A DNA stretch of 64,000 nt from assembly GCF_000379685.1 (NCBI RefSeq), contig NZ_KB903250.1, forward strand, positions 310,624 through 374,623, in the 5' to 3' direction. Origin of the DNA: Catelliglobosispora koreensis DSM 44566 (GTDB lineage Bacteria > Actinomycetota > Actinomycetes > Mycobacteriales > Micromonosporaceae). Shown one piece after another: positions 45,113 through 53,333 of this stretch. The position numbers and the translations under genes are program-made. Each line of letters begins with the position of its first letter. Positions within the stretch are counted from its first letter, which is position 1. The notes under the pieces were generated by a model. The model saw only the letters and a list, made by a program, of their open reading frames with translations. It was not told the origin of the DNA and ran no database searches.

Positions 45113-45332
45113 GACTGACACGATTTCGCTCGTGTTTGGACTGATCTTCGTTATGGTCGCCAGCGGATTCCTCCTGGATTCCTACCGCGAGATTCAGCTG
45201 CCTGAGGTCGGCTGGTTCGTGGCTGGCGGGCTGATTCTCATCGGTGTCGTGGTCGCCATCGGCGCCCTCGTCCCCGAAAAGAAGCTAGAAGAACCAGCAC
45301 CGGCACCGACTGACGAGGCCACGCAACCGTGA
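45099..45332 (+). CDS. Small two-segment membrane protein
   Basis: A 77-residue protein with two membrane segments (ISLVFGLIFVMVASGFLL and VGWFVAGGLILIGVVVAIGALV) and a Pro/Glu-rich tail. The GTG start overlaps the end of the PspC/LiaF-like gene and its stop overlaps the start of the psd frame, so it sits within a coupled chain. Function unknown; context suggests a part in the same envelope-stress module. Confidence 0.7.
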   Translation: MKTHRTDTISLVFGLIFVMVASGFLLDSYREIQLPEVGWFVAGGLILIGVVVAIGALVPEKKLEEPAPAPTDEATQP

Positions 45333-46612
45333 CAGCTAGCCCAGGGGAGCAGGAGTTTATGCTGGGGCGCATGAGCCAGCTTTCCACCACTCCCCTGGGC
45401 CCGCTCGGCCAGGTCAGCATCGGCGACCGTGCCGCCAAGACGCTCACCGCGGAACTTGCCCGCCACACCGGGCCTAAGTCAGCCGTGCTGGTTGGTGCTG
45501 GTGCCCACTCGCTGGTGCTGGCCGAATCACTAGACGCGCTGCTGCCAGGCGACCGGCTGACGGTCGTCGCGGCCGACAGCTCCGTGGCCGGTGAAGTGGC
45601 CACGATGGGCTCCTTCATCCGCGACCGGGTCAAGGTCGTCGATGACATCGCGGCCGCCGAGCCAGCCGATTTCGTGATCGTCGCCGAGCCTCTGGTCGGC
45701 TCGGGCGAAGAAGCCCGCAACACCGTTGACCAGCTAAGCAAGCTGGTCGGCGAGGGCGGTCTGCTCATCGTGTCGGCTGTGGCCCTGCCCGGCCTGTCCA
45801 GCGGCGCCTCCGACGAACTCGACCGCATCGCCGCCCGCCAGGGCGCTGGATCGGATCTCGTGCTGCGCAACACGCCGCCGGTACGGGTGCACCGCCTGCG
45901 GTTCACCGAGGCTGACGCCGCGACCGCGGCCAAGCTCAAGCCCGCTTACCGGCCCTCCAGCGTGCCCGTAGCCGGATCGATGAACATCGACTCTAACGGT
46001 GTCGCCGCCGCGGGAATCGCGCTCGGTGCCGCCGCCATGCTGAAGCTGGTCCGCCCGAAGTCGAAGGCCTGGGTTCTTCCCGCGTTGCTGGCCGGACCGG
46101 TCGCCGCGTTCTTCCGGGACCCGGAGCGGGAAATCCCCTCCGACCCGAGCGCGATCGTGGCCGCTAGCGACGGCAAGGTGCTCAGCGTGGAACACCTGGT
46201 CGACGAGCGTTTCGCCGACGAAGAGTTCCTGCGCATCGCGGTCTTCCTGTCGGTCCTCGACGTGCACGTCAACCGCTCTCCCGTACCAGGGAAGGTTGTT
46301 GATTATTTTGTCGAAGACGGCGGCTATGCCAACGCGATGACCGCGGCTGCTGAGCACAACGTCGCCGCCTACACCGTGCTGGAGACGCCGGAACACCACA
46401 AGGTGGTCGTCGCCCAGCGCACCGGCCTCATCGCCCGCCGGATCGTGCAGCGCGCGCCGATCGGTGCTTTGCTCGCCAAGGGTGAGCGGTTCGGCCTGAT
46501 CCGGTTCGGCTCACGCACCGACGTCTACTTGCCGGCCAGCCTCGCCGAAGCCGTCGTCAGCCCGGGTGACCGGGTCGTGGGCGGGTCAACCGTGATCGCT
46601 CGCTGGAAGTAA
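45329..46612 (+). CDS. psd: Phosphatidylserine decarboxylase with extra N-terminal domain
   Basis: The C-terminal half (from about residue 235) is a decarboxylase of the short type: FFRDPEREIPSDPSAIVAASDGKV, FLSVLDVHVNRSPVPGKV and a Gly-Ser in RFGSRTDVYLP where self-cleavage would form the pyruvoyl group. It makes phosphatidylethanolamine. The N-terminal 200 residues look like a Rossmann methyltransferase-like fold (SAVLVGAGAHSLVLAESL). The frame opens with GTG 45329; ATG 45359 and ATG 45371 are alternative starts. The partner pssA converges from the other side. Confidence 0.85.
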   Translation: MTASPGEQEFMLGRMSQLSTTPLGPLGQVSIGDRAAKTLTAELARHTGPKSAVLVGAGAHSLVLAESLDALLPGDRLTVVAADSSVAGEVATMGSFIRDRVKVVDDIAAAEPADFVIVAEPLVGSGEEARNTVDQLSKLVGEGGLLIVSAVALPGLSSGASDELDRIAARQGAGSDLVLRNTPPVRVHRLRFTEADAATAAKLKPAYRPSSVPVAGSMNIDSNGVAAAGIALGAAAMLKLVRPKSKAWVLPALLAGPVAAFFRDPEREIPSDPSAIVAASDGKVLSVEHLVDERFADEEFLRIAVFLSVLDVHVNRSPVPGKVVDYFVEDGGYANAMTAAAEHNVAAYTVLETPEHHKVVVAQRTGLIARRIVQRAPIGALLAKGERFGLIRFGSRTDVYLPASLAEAVVSPGDRVVGGSTVIARWK

Positions 46613-46620
46613 TCAGCCAA

Positions 46621-46653
46621 AGCAAAAGGGGCCCGGGTAGGGCCCCTTTTGCT
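46621..46653. terminator. Bidirectional terminator between psd and pssA
   Basis: A 14-base perfect stem (AGCAAAAGGGGCCC with GGGCCCCTTTTGCT, loop GGGTA). The A and T runs serve both strands. Confidence 0.9.
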
Positions 46654-46671
46654 TTGAAGGAGAACCAAGTT

Positions 46672-47508
46672 TTACGCCGTGCGGCGCTGCCTTGCCCACA
46701 GGATCGGGCCGCTGACCAAGTAGGTCAGCACGATCAGGCCGAAGGCGATCTCGTGATTGGCGAGCGCGCCCAGCACGGGAACAGCTAGCAGGATCGGGTG
46801 CAGCTTCATCACCTTGGCCAGCTTGGCGTAGGGGAAGCTCGACACCATGGCGAAGGCCAGCAGCACCACGCCAGTGACGATCATCGCGGGCGGAAGGTTC
46901 AGCCCGAGCAGCACACTGATCGCGAGCACGGTGGCTGCCATCGTGGTCGGGACGCCGCAGAAGAACCGGCCGTCCTTGGGTGAGACGTTGAACCGGGCCA
47001 GGCGGACCGCCGCGCACGCGGCGACCAGAGCACAGGCTCCGATCAGCAGAGGCATCGCCACCTTGCCGTTGAGGGCTGAGTAGATGACGACGGGCGCGGC
47101 GACGCCGAACGAAACCATGTCGCCGAGCGAGTCCATTTGGACCCCGAAGGGGCTGGCCACGCCAAACTTTCGGGCGAGGGCGCCGTCGAGGCCGTCGAAG
47201 GTGATGCAAGCGAGCAAGCAAAGCGCTCCCCAGCGCGGGTCAAACCCGTTGATCGCCAGGAAGATCGCGGTCATCCCGAGCAGCAGGCTGCTCAGTGTGC
47301 ATGCCTGGACCAGCGCGAACTTCAGCCTGCGGGCGTTGGTGCGCTCGCCAGGCAGAAGTGGAATCGTGCTTGGAGTGGCTACATCTGCCTCTGGAGCCAC
47401 CGCAGCGGCTTCAATGGCACGGATTTCGCTCGGGTCAAGGCCGGGCAGTGCATTTGGCGTCGCAACGGCGTGGTTACGGCGGAGCCGTCCCACTGGGACC
47501 AGCAACAT
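46672..47508 (-). CDS. pssA: CDP-diacylglycerol-serine O-phosphatidyltransferase
   Basis: A 278-residue membrane enzyme making phosphatidylserine, the substrate of Psd. The CDP-alcohol phosphotransferase signature is complete: DGLDGALARKFGVASPFGVQMDSLGD. About seven hydrophobic segments follow. The ATG at 47508 has GAAGG nearby; codons upstream in the same frame have no recognisable sequence. An acidic N-terminal tail of about 60 residues precedes the first membrane segment. Confidence 0.9.
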   Translation of the reverse strand: MLLVPVGRLRRNHAVATPNALPGLDPSEIRAIEAAAVAPEADVATPSTIPLLPGERTNARRLKFALVQACTLSSLLLGMTAIFLAINGFDPRWGALCLLACITFDGLDGALARKFGVASPFGVQMDSLGDMVSFGVAAPVVIYSALNGKVAMPLLIGACALVAACAAVRLARFNVSPKDGRFFCGVPTTMAATVLAISVLLGLNLPPAMIVTGVVLLAFAMVSSFPYAKLAKVMKLHPILLAVPVLGALANHEIAFGLIVLTYLVSGPILWARQRRTA

Positions 47509-47787
47509 CTGCCGGGCCTTCGTCCCGCTAGCCCTGAGGCGGCCGGTTAGCCGTCCCGCGGGTCGCGGACTATCCGTCGATCGACGCCGACGCCATATGG
47601 CTCTCGGCACGTGTCGTCCCTCCACGCCGGTTCGGTTCCTTTCCGCCGCCTCAGCGGACCGTCCGGCTCTTGCGGCAATACCATCGCACAAGAACATGTG
47701 CCTTGGCGATACCCAAGTAACCGACATTCCGGGCAGCGAATTACTCTCGGGGCAATACACCCAGTTGCAAAGTTTACCCGATCGGGT
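47509..47787. other. 279-base gap upstream of pssA
   Basis: No gene is recognisable. In the minus direction the gap lies between the end of a Nudix gene and pssA. It should contain the pssA promoter, and an AT-richer patch lies near 47740-47790. I see no convincing hairpin or repeat. Confidence 0.4.
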
Positions 47788-48726
47788 CTATTGATCGATG
47801 TGTTGCAATTCACCGCGAGCTAGGTCGCTAAGGGGCAATTGTCCCAGCTCGTCCCGCGTGAACCACGCTGACCTGGCCGTCGATCCGCCTGCGGCCTCCG
47901 TCACCACCGCAGCGGTCGGTTCCGGGACAAAAACCTCAAAAATCGCGCGCACCGTGTACCAGTCGTAGGGCTCGCCCTCAGGCCCCATAGCGACCGGATG
48001 GTGCTTGTGGCCCACGCGCAACGGTCTGCCCACGGTGCCGTGCTGGGATGTCTCTTCGAAGATCTCGCGGACCAGTCCCTCTTGCGGCGACTCGCCAAAG
48101 TCGGTGCCTCCGCCGGGCAGGTGCCAGTTGCCACCGCCCGGGTAACCGTCGCTAATCAGGGACAGCAGCACCCGGCCGTCCGCATCGGTCACCACGCCGT
48201 AGGCGCCGAACCGCATCGTCTTGCGCGCGACCGTCAGCGAAGCGCCCGTCGCGGCGACCTCACCTGCTTCGTCTGGGACGGACGGAGGGACCGTCTGGTT
48301 CGCCTCTGGGCGCGCTGGAAGGCCGAAAACACTGGCCGCGAAGGGGACCAGGATCAGCTCAGGCAACTCTTCTGGACTGACCCACTTGGGCAAGTCTGTT
48401 GTGCCATCCACTTCGGACAGCAGAGTGCCGCCAGTGACCGCCAGGTCGAACACAATGCGATCGTGGTGCAACAGAACGTTCCGCCAGGGGAACTCCACGA
48501 GATCAGAAGACACGCTGCGCAGGCCGACGATCTCGACGTCGAGACCCGTCTCCTCTTTCAGCTCACGGATCACCCCGGCGTTGGGATCTTCCCCATGGTC
48601 TAGCCCGCCTCCCGGCAGATACCACACGCCGGGGTGATTCGAACGCTCCGACGAACGCACGAGCAAGACCCGGCCCTGTTCGTCGTGAACAATGCCGTAA
48701 GCCCCTACGCGCCGCCGTTTCTCCAC
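47788..48726 (-). CDS. Tandem two-domain Nudix hydrolase B
   Basis: A 312-residue protein of two Nudix domains. The first box is canonical (GGLDHGEDPNAGVIRELKEETGL). The second (GGTDFGESPQEGLVREIFEETSQ) retains the metal-binding REIxEE but has Ser for the usual Gly. Nudix enzymes cleave nucleoside diphosphates linked to another group. The GTG at 48726 lies ten bases after the stop of its paralogue and lacks a clear ribosome-binding site, so translation may rely on coupling. Confidence 0.8.
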   Translation of the reverse strand: MEKRRRVGAYGIVHDEQGRVLLVRSSERSNHPGVWYLPGGGLDHGEDPNAGVIRELKEETGLDVEIVGLRSVSSDLVEFPWRNVLLHHDRIVFDLAVTGGTLLSEVDGTTDLPKWVSPEELPELILVPFAASVFGLPARPEANQTVPPSVPDEAGEVAATGASLTVARKTMRFGAYGVVTDADGRVLLSLISDGYPGGGNWHLPGGGTDFGESPQEGLVREIFEETSQHGTVGRPLRVGHKHHPVAMGPEGEPYDWYTVRAIFEVFVPEPTAAVVTEAAGGSTARSAWFTRDELGQLPLSDLARGELQHIDQ

Positions 48727-48736
48727 GGCCGCAACA

Positions 48737-49687
48737 CTACTGGGTGAAGGCCACCCGGATCGCCTCAGCCGTGACCTCGGTGACCTCGTCGGGACCGAAC
48801 GCCTGAACTTCCGACGCCGGAACCCACCGTGCCTCAGAAGTCGAGCCACCGTGATCGTGCACGGTCGGCGCGGTCGCCTGGTCCACCTGAACCCGGTAGA
48901 ACGCGCGCACGCCATGCCAGTCGATCGGATAGCCCTCGGGACCCAGCGATGCTGGATCACGAGTGGATCCGACCCCGAGCAATGCGATGAGCCGCCCCCG
49001 CTGCCCGGTTTCCTCGTGTAGCTCACGGATCAGAGCCGTGCCCGGCTGCTCGCCGTAGTCCGTGCCGCCCCCGGGCAAGTGCCAGCGCCCGGCACCCGGG
49101 TAATTGGGGGCGATCCGGGTCAGCAGCACCCGTGAATCAGGATCGGTCGCGACCGCGTAAGCGGCGAACCGCTGCGCCCGGTGCAACCCGTCAGGACCAG
49201 GCGCCGCGAAGAACGACGGAAACTCCGGCACCTCGCCGGGAACCTCTTCTTCGGACGGTGGCAGTCCTAACGCGATCGAGGTGAACGGCCGTAGCGGCAG
49301 CTCAGAGGCTTCATCGACCGACAGCCATCGGGCGATGTCCGTTGGCTGACCGGTGCGTTCACGCAGGGTGCCACCGCGCACCCGGGCAGCGTAAAGAACC
49401 CGGTCAGTGTGAATAGTCAGGCCACGATGCGGAAGCGCCCGCATGTCGGCCAATACGTCTCGCAGACCGGTCACCGCAACGCTGAGGCCCGATTCCGCCG
49501 CGGTTTCCCGCACCACCGTCTCTTGTGGATGTTCCCCGTGCATCACCGCTCCACCCGGCAACGACCACACATTGGGGGTCGCTGACAGCGATGACGCCCT
49601 GACGAGCAGCACCTTATGTGATGCGTCAGTGATCACTGCGTACGCTGCGATGCGCCGCAGTACCTCCGAAGGCTCGATCGCGGTCAC
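48737..49687 (-). CDS. Tandem two-domain Nudix hydrolase A
   Basis: A 316-residue paralogue of the next gene. The first box (GGAVMHGEHPQETVVRETAAESGL) has lost one of the two catalytic glutamates (REUXEE reads RETAAE). The second (GGTDYGEQPGTALIRELHEETGQ) is intact. The two proteins therefore present four Nudix domains with unequal conservation. Substrates are not evident. The start ATG is the only reasonable one. Confidence 0.8.
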   Translation of the reverse strand: MTAIEPSEVLRRIAAYAVITDASHKVLLVRASSLSATPNVWSLPGGAVMHGEHPQETVVRETAAESGLSVAVTGLRDVLADMRALPHRGLTIHTDRVLYAARVRGGTLRERTGQPTDIARWLSVDEASELPLRPFTSIALGLPPSEEEVPGEVPEFPSFFAAPGPDGLHRAQRFAAYAVATDPDSRVLLTRIAPNYPGAGRWHLPGGGTDYGEQPGTALIRELHEETGQRGRLIALLGVGSTRDPASLGPEGYPIDWHGVRAFYRVQVDQATAPTVHDHGGSTSEARWVPASEVQAFGPDEVTEVTAEAIRVAFTQ

Positions 49688-49992
49688 AGAACATCATTCT
49701 CCCTGAGCAGCGAGATCAGGGCAATAACTGCGCCTTCACGTCGGTCGTCCGGTTTCCCCTGAGCCTTCAGCGCATGCCCTCGCTTCCAACACCCATTTCC
49801 GACGCCGCGCCGGGTTGCGGCCGTTACTCCCGGCGACGGCGGCGAAGCTGCTTCGGCGCCGCACGATATTGCAAGGCGAAGCGCCTTAGGACATCACGGT
49901 CCACACACCATGGCCCGCAAGGTTTCCGGCCACCCGCCCCGCGCCAGCGGCCCGCGCTTTCCGGCGGGCGGCAAAGGCCGGCCTCCGGCAGC

Positions 49993-50133
49993 GTCCGCGC
50001 ATCTCGCGCTTGGTACGAGGGTGGCGTGGGCGACGTTGTTGACTTGGGCTTGATCCACAGCCCCAAGGTTGATCCACATCCCCTGGGACGTGATCAAACG
50101 GCCTGTTGATCACGTCTGGAGGGATGTGGATCA
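49993..50133. repeat. Dispersed hairpin repeat, copy R3 with flanking homology
   Basis: The best-preserved copy. Outer arms TGATCCACATCCC (50070-50082) and GGGATGTGGATCA (50121-50133), inner arms GACGTGATCAA (50087-50097) and TTGATCACGTC (50106-50116), all perfect; a further TGATCCACAGCCCC begins at 50051. The 18-base block at 49993-50010 matches copy R2. The 486-base gap (49688-50173) holds no gene; its left part is GC-rich with short inverted repeats. Confidence 0.78.
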
Positions 50134-50173
50134 CGAGGTAGGGCGAGCGGTGAAGGGCAGACGTGAGTGGTGG

Positions 50174-51709
50174 CTATTCCCACTCGATGGTGCCCGGGGG
50201 CTTGGAGGTGACGTCGAGGACGACTCGGTTGACCTCGCGGACCTCGTTGGTGATGCGCGTGGAGATTTTCGCGATCACGTCGTAGGGCAGGCGGGACCAG
50301 TCGGCGGTCATGGCGTCCTCACTGGACACTGGCCGCAGCACGACCGGGTGGCCGTAGGTGCGTCCATCTCCTTGCACGCCAACGGATCTGACGTCGGCGA
50401 GCAGCACGACAGGGAACTGCCACACGTCGCGGTCGAGGCCTGCGGCGGTCAGCTCTTCACGCGCGATCAGGTCGGCGGCACGGAGAATCTCGAGCCGTGA
50501 TTCGTCGACGGCGCCGATGATGCGGATCGCGAGGCCTGGTCCCGGGAACGGGTGCCGCCAGACCATCGCGTCAGGCAGGCCAAGGCTTTCGCCCAGGGAA
50601 CGCACTTCGTCTTTGAACAGGGTGCGCAACGGCTCCACCAACTGGAACTGCATGTCCTCGGGGAGGCCGCCAACGTTGTGGTGGCTCTTGATGTTTGCCG
50701 TGCCGGTGCCCCCGCCAGACTCGACGACGTCGGGATAAAGCGTGCCCTGCACGAGAAAACGCGTCTCCGCCGGAACGGCCGCCTCGAATGCCCGGATGAA
50801 CTCGCGGCCAATGATCTTCCGCTTCTCCTCCGGATCGGTGACTCCGGCGAGAGCGTTGAGGAAGCGCTGCTTCTCATCGGCGACGATCAGCTTGATGCCG
50901 GTGGCCGCGACGTAATCGCGCTCAACCTGCTCGGCCTCTCCCGCACGCAGCAAGCCGTGGTCGACGAAAACGCACGTGAGCTGATCGCCAATTGCCTTGT
51001 GTACCAACGCTGCGGCCACCGCTGAGTCGACGCCACCGGACAGTCCGCAAACCACGGGCGCGTCACCGACCTGGGCGCGGATCAGGGCCACCTGGTCGTC
51101 GATGATGTTGCCCATCGTCCACGTCGGCTCGATCCCGGCGACCTTGTAAAGGAAGTGTTCCAGGATGCGTTGTCCATAAGGAGTGTGCGCGACTTCGGGG
51201 TGGAACTGGACGCCGGCGAAACCTTGGCTGACGTGTTCGAAGGCGGCGACCGGGGCTCCAGGCGAGGATGCCGTCACGGTGAAGCCAGCCGGAGCGGCCG
51301 TCACGCAGTCGCCATGGCTCATCCAGACGCTCTGCTCAGTGGGCGTTGCCGCGAAGAGAACGCCCGGCTCGACCAACTGCAGCTGGGTGCCACCGAACTC
51401 GCGGGAGCCGGTGTGCGCGACCGTGCCGCCGAGGGCTGAGGCCATGGCCTGGAAGCCATAGCAGATCCCGAAAACGGGGACGCCCGCATCGAATAGCTTG
51501 GCATCGATCTGAGGTGCGCCCGGCTCGTAAACCGAGGACGGCCCGCCAGACAGGATGATCGCGGCCGGGTCCTTGGCGAGCATCTCGGCCACGGGCATCG
51601 AATGCGGCACGATCTCGGAGTAAACCCGCGCCTCGCGTACGCGTCGCGCGATCAACTGCGCGTACTGGGCTCCGTAGTCAACAACAAGGACAGGCCGCGG
51701 CAAGGTCAT
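50174..51709 (-). CDS. guaA: GMP synthase (glutamine-hydrolysing)
   Basis: A 511-residue enzyme. The class I glutaminase domain holds the nucleophile Cys in [10 protein letters not shown] and His/Glu in FHPEVAHTP. The ATP-pyrophosphatase domain carries the P-loop [11 protein letters not shown], and the C-terminal dimerisation domain ends in [10 protein letters not shown]. It converts XMP to GMP, following GuaB encoded about 8 kb away on the same strand. Confidence 0.96.
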   Translation of the reverse strand: MTLPRPVLVVDYGAQYAQLIARRVREARVYSEIVPHSMPVAEMLAKDPAAIILSGGPSSVYEPGAPQIDAKLFDAGVPVFGICYGFQAMASALGGTVAHTGSREFGGTQLQLVEPGVLFAATPTEQSVWMSHGDCVTAAPAGFTVTASSPGAPVAAFEHVSQGFAGVQFHPEVAHTPYGQRILEHFLYKVAGIEPTWTMGNIIDDQVALIRAQVGDAPVVCGLSGGVDSAVAAALVHKAIGDQLTCVFVDHGLLRAGEAEQVERDYVAATGIKLIVADEKQRFLNALAGVTDPEEKRKIIGREFIRAFEAAVPAETRFLVQGTLYPDVVESGGGTGTANIKSHHNVGGLPEDMQFQLVEPLRTLFKDEVRSLGESLGLPDAMVWRHPFPGPGLAIRIIGAVDESRLEILRAADLIAREELTAAGLDRDVWQFPVVLLADVRSVGVQGDGRTYGHPVVLRPVSSEDAMTADWSRLPYDVIAKISTRITNEVREVNRVVLDVTSKPPGTIEWE

Positions 51710-51723
51710 GCACTACAGCCTAC

Positions 51724-52848
51724 CTAGCTGGGAAGGCCGTGTTCACGGTGGTATGAGCGGGCCCACTCGTCCGGGATGTTCTCGGCGAATGGCCCTCCGG
51801 GCGGATCGACGACCCACACGTGCATCATCTCGGAGATGGTGATCTGCACGGAGAAAGCGGGGCAGCCGCCGTAGGGAGTCACGATGCCCAGCCCGGGCGG
51901 CATGATCGAGACGCACAGGTTGTGCGCGTGCCATCGCGTGATCGGCCCGCCGGGCGCGAGACCAGGGTCGCCCGCCTTTTCCATGACGTAAACCACGCCG
52001 AGCAATGTCGCCTTGCCGTCCTCGATCACGTAAACCAGGGACTCCGGCTTCTCCGGGTCGAGAGCACGTCCGTCCTTCTTGTATTCCTTGTGTTCCAGGT
52101 GGACGTTCAGTCCTTTGTCCTGCCCGAAGTTGAACTGGTATCCCGCCGCGAGCGCGTCTTCGAGCCGGGCGAACCGCTTGACGCCACGGGAAGTCGCCGC
52201 CGCGAGGTCGATGGAGGCCGAGACCTCCGCAGGGGTGGCGTGATGTGAGGGCAGTGGGCGCATGATGACGCCCGCCTGAGCGCGAGCTAAATGTTCATGC
52301 TCGCCTTCGTGACTGTGCCCGACGGATGGGTTTTGAGAGTCCGCTGAGGTGGCTTGGTGTGCCACGAACGAGGCGATCCACACCACCGCACCGGCGAGGA
52401 AGACGGTGAAAACCGTTGCTACCGAACCGAAAACGCGGCCCACACGACGGGTCGTCGCGACAGCGAGACCGAAGGCGGTCAGCTCCAGGAGCATCGTCAG
52501 GATGCCCACTTGATCGGGGTCTTCGCCGTTTATCAAGTAGGCCACCACCGTGACGGGTGCCAGGATCGCCGTGCCGATCCGCCAGCCGCGGCCGACATGC
52601 GCCCGCCAAGCCAAGACGAGAAACGCCAAGCCGCTGAGCACATAACCGCTAACCATGAGGGCGCCGGCCGGGTGACCGAACGGCAAGAACAGGTGCAGCG
52701 CACCGGAAAACGCCAGCAACGCGCGCGCCCATTTGTCCACAAGCGACGGTGAACCACCTGGCCACATGGCACCAACGACCAGGGTTAGAAGGCCAGCGAC
52801 CAGCCCGGCCGCATGCTCGGGAGCGATGCCAATCAGCAAAGTGCTCAT
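51724..52848 (-). CDS. Polytopic membrane protein with His-rich linker and extracytoplasmic domain
   Basis: A 374-residue protein. About six membrane segments fill residues 1-170, followed by a His/Glu-rich linker (GHSHEGEHEH) and a C-terminal soluble domain of about 170 residues with WHAHNLCVS, HVWVVDPPGGPFAE and several other His residues. The pattern suggests metal binding at the outer face, but I do not recognise the family. It overlaps its upstream neighbour by four bases (ATGA), so the two are coupled. Confidence 0.65.
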   Translation of the reverse strand: MSTLLIGIAPEHAAGLVAGLLTLVVGAMWPGGSPSLVDKWARALLAFSGALHLFLPFGHPAGALMVSGYVLSGLAFLVLAWRAHVGRGWRIGTAILAPVTVVAYLINGEDPDQVGILTMLLELTAFGLAVATTRRVGRVFGSVATVFTVFLAGAVVWIASFVAHQATSADSQNPSVGHSHEGEHEHLARAQAGVIMRPLPSHHATPAEVSASIDLAAATSRGVKRFARLEDALAAGYQFNFGQDKGLNVHLEHKEYKKDGRALDPEKPESLVYVIEDGKATLLGVVYVMEKAGDPGLAPGGPITRWHAHNLCVSIMPPGLGIVTPYGGCPAFSVQITISEMMHVWVVDPPGGPFAENIPDEWARSYHREHGLPS

Positions 52849-53303
52849 GCGCGTCCACCGCTGATGGGCTGGGGAGCAAGCGGGAGCGTGGGATCCGGCG
52901 GTCCGGCCTGGGCACCTAGAGCAGAGGGGCGCGGCTCACGGCGTACCCCCAAAAGCATTTGAACGCAATAGAAACCGGCGACGATGGGAAGCACGACGGT
53001 CGTGGCCAAACCTGTGAGCGTCAACGTGAAGTCAACCTGGGGCAGCAGCCCGACCCCGATCGAAAACATCAATCCGGCAAGCGAAAGTGCTTGCAGCACA
53101 ATGATTCCGACGAGTCCCGTGCGCGAGCCGCGCAGCATCATGACGCCGAAGAAGAGCAGCAGTGTCACCCGGATCACGGGCACGATGAGGTAAAACGGCA
53201 GGCCGCCCATGAACAGCAGCTCCCCGATGGTGGCCAGCAGAATGGTGCCGGCCTGCACGAGCAGCAAGACGAAGACGACGCTGGCCTTCGATGTCGTATC
53301 CAC
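52845..53303 (-). CDS. Small four-segment membrane protein
   Basis: A 152-residue hydrophobic protein with four membrane segments and a Pro-rich C-terminal tail (PDPTLPLAPQPISGGRA). It begins at GTG 53303, 30 bases after the GMC oxidoreductase gene, and is coupled by ATGA overlap to the His-rich membrane protein gene, suggesting the two act together. Function unknown. Confidence 0.65.
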   Translation of the reverse strand: MDTTSKASVVFVLLLVQAGTILLATIGELLFMGGLPFYLIVPVIRVTLLLFFGVMMLRGSRTGLVGIIVLQALSLAGLMFSIGVGLLPQVDFTLTLTGLATTVVLPIVAGFYCVQMLLGVRREPRPSALGAQAGPPDPTLPLAPQPISGGRA

Positions 53304-53333
53304 GCCCCAGAGGCTGAGGCCTGAAGGTCACGC

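Noticed and set aside
50051-50133. DnaA-box cluster or replication origin in the TGATCCACA repeats
   Set aside because: TGATCCACA differs from the actinobacterial box TTGTCCACA, the copies form precise hairpins, and no dnaA, dnaN or gyrB genes are near.
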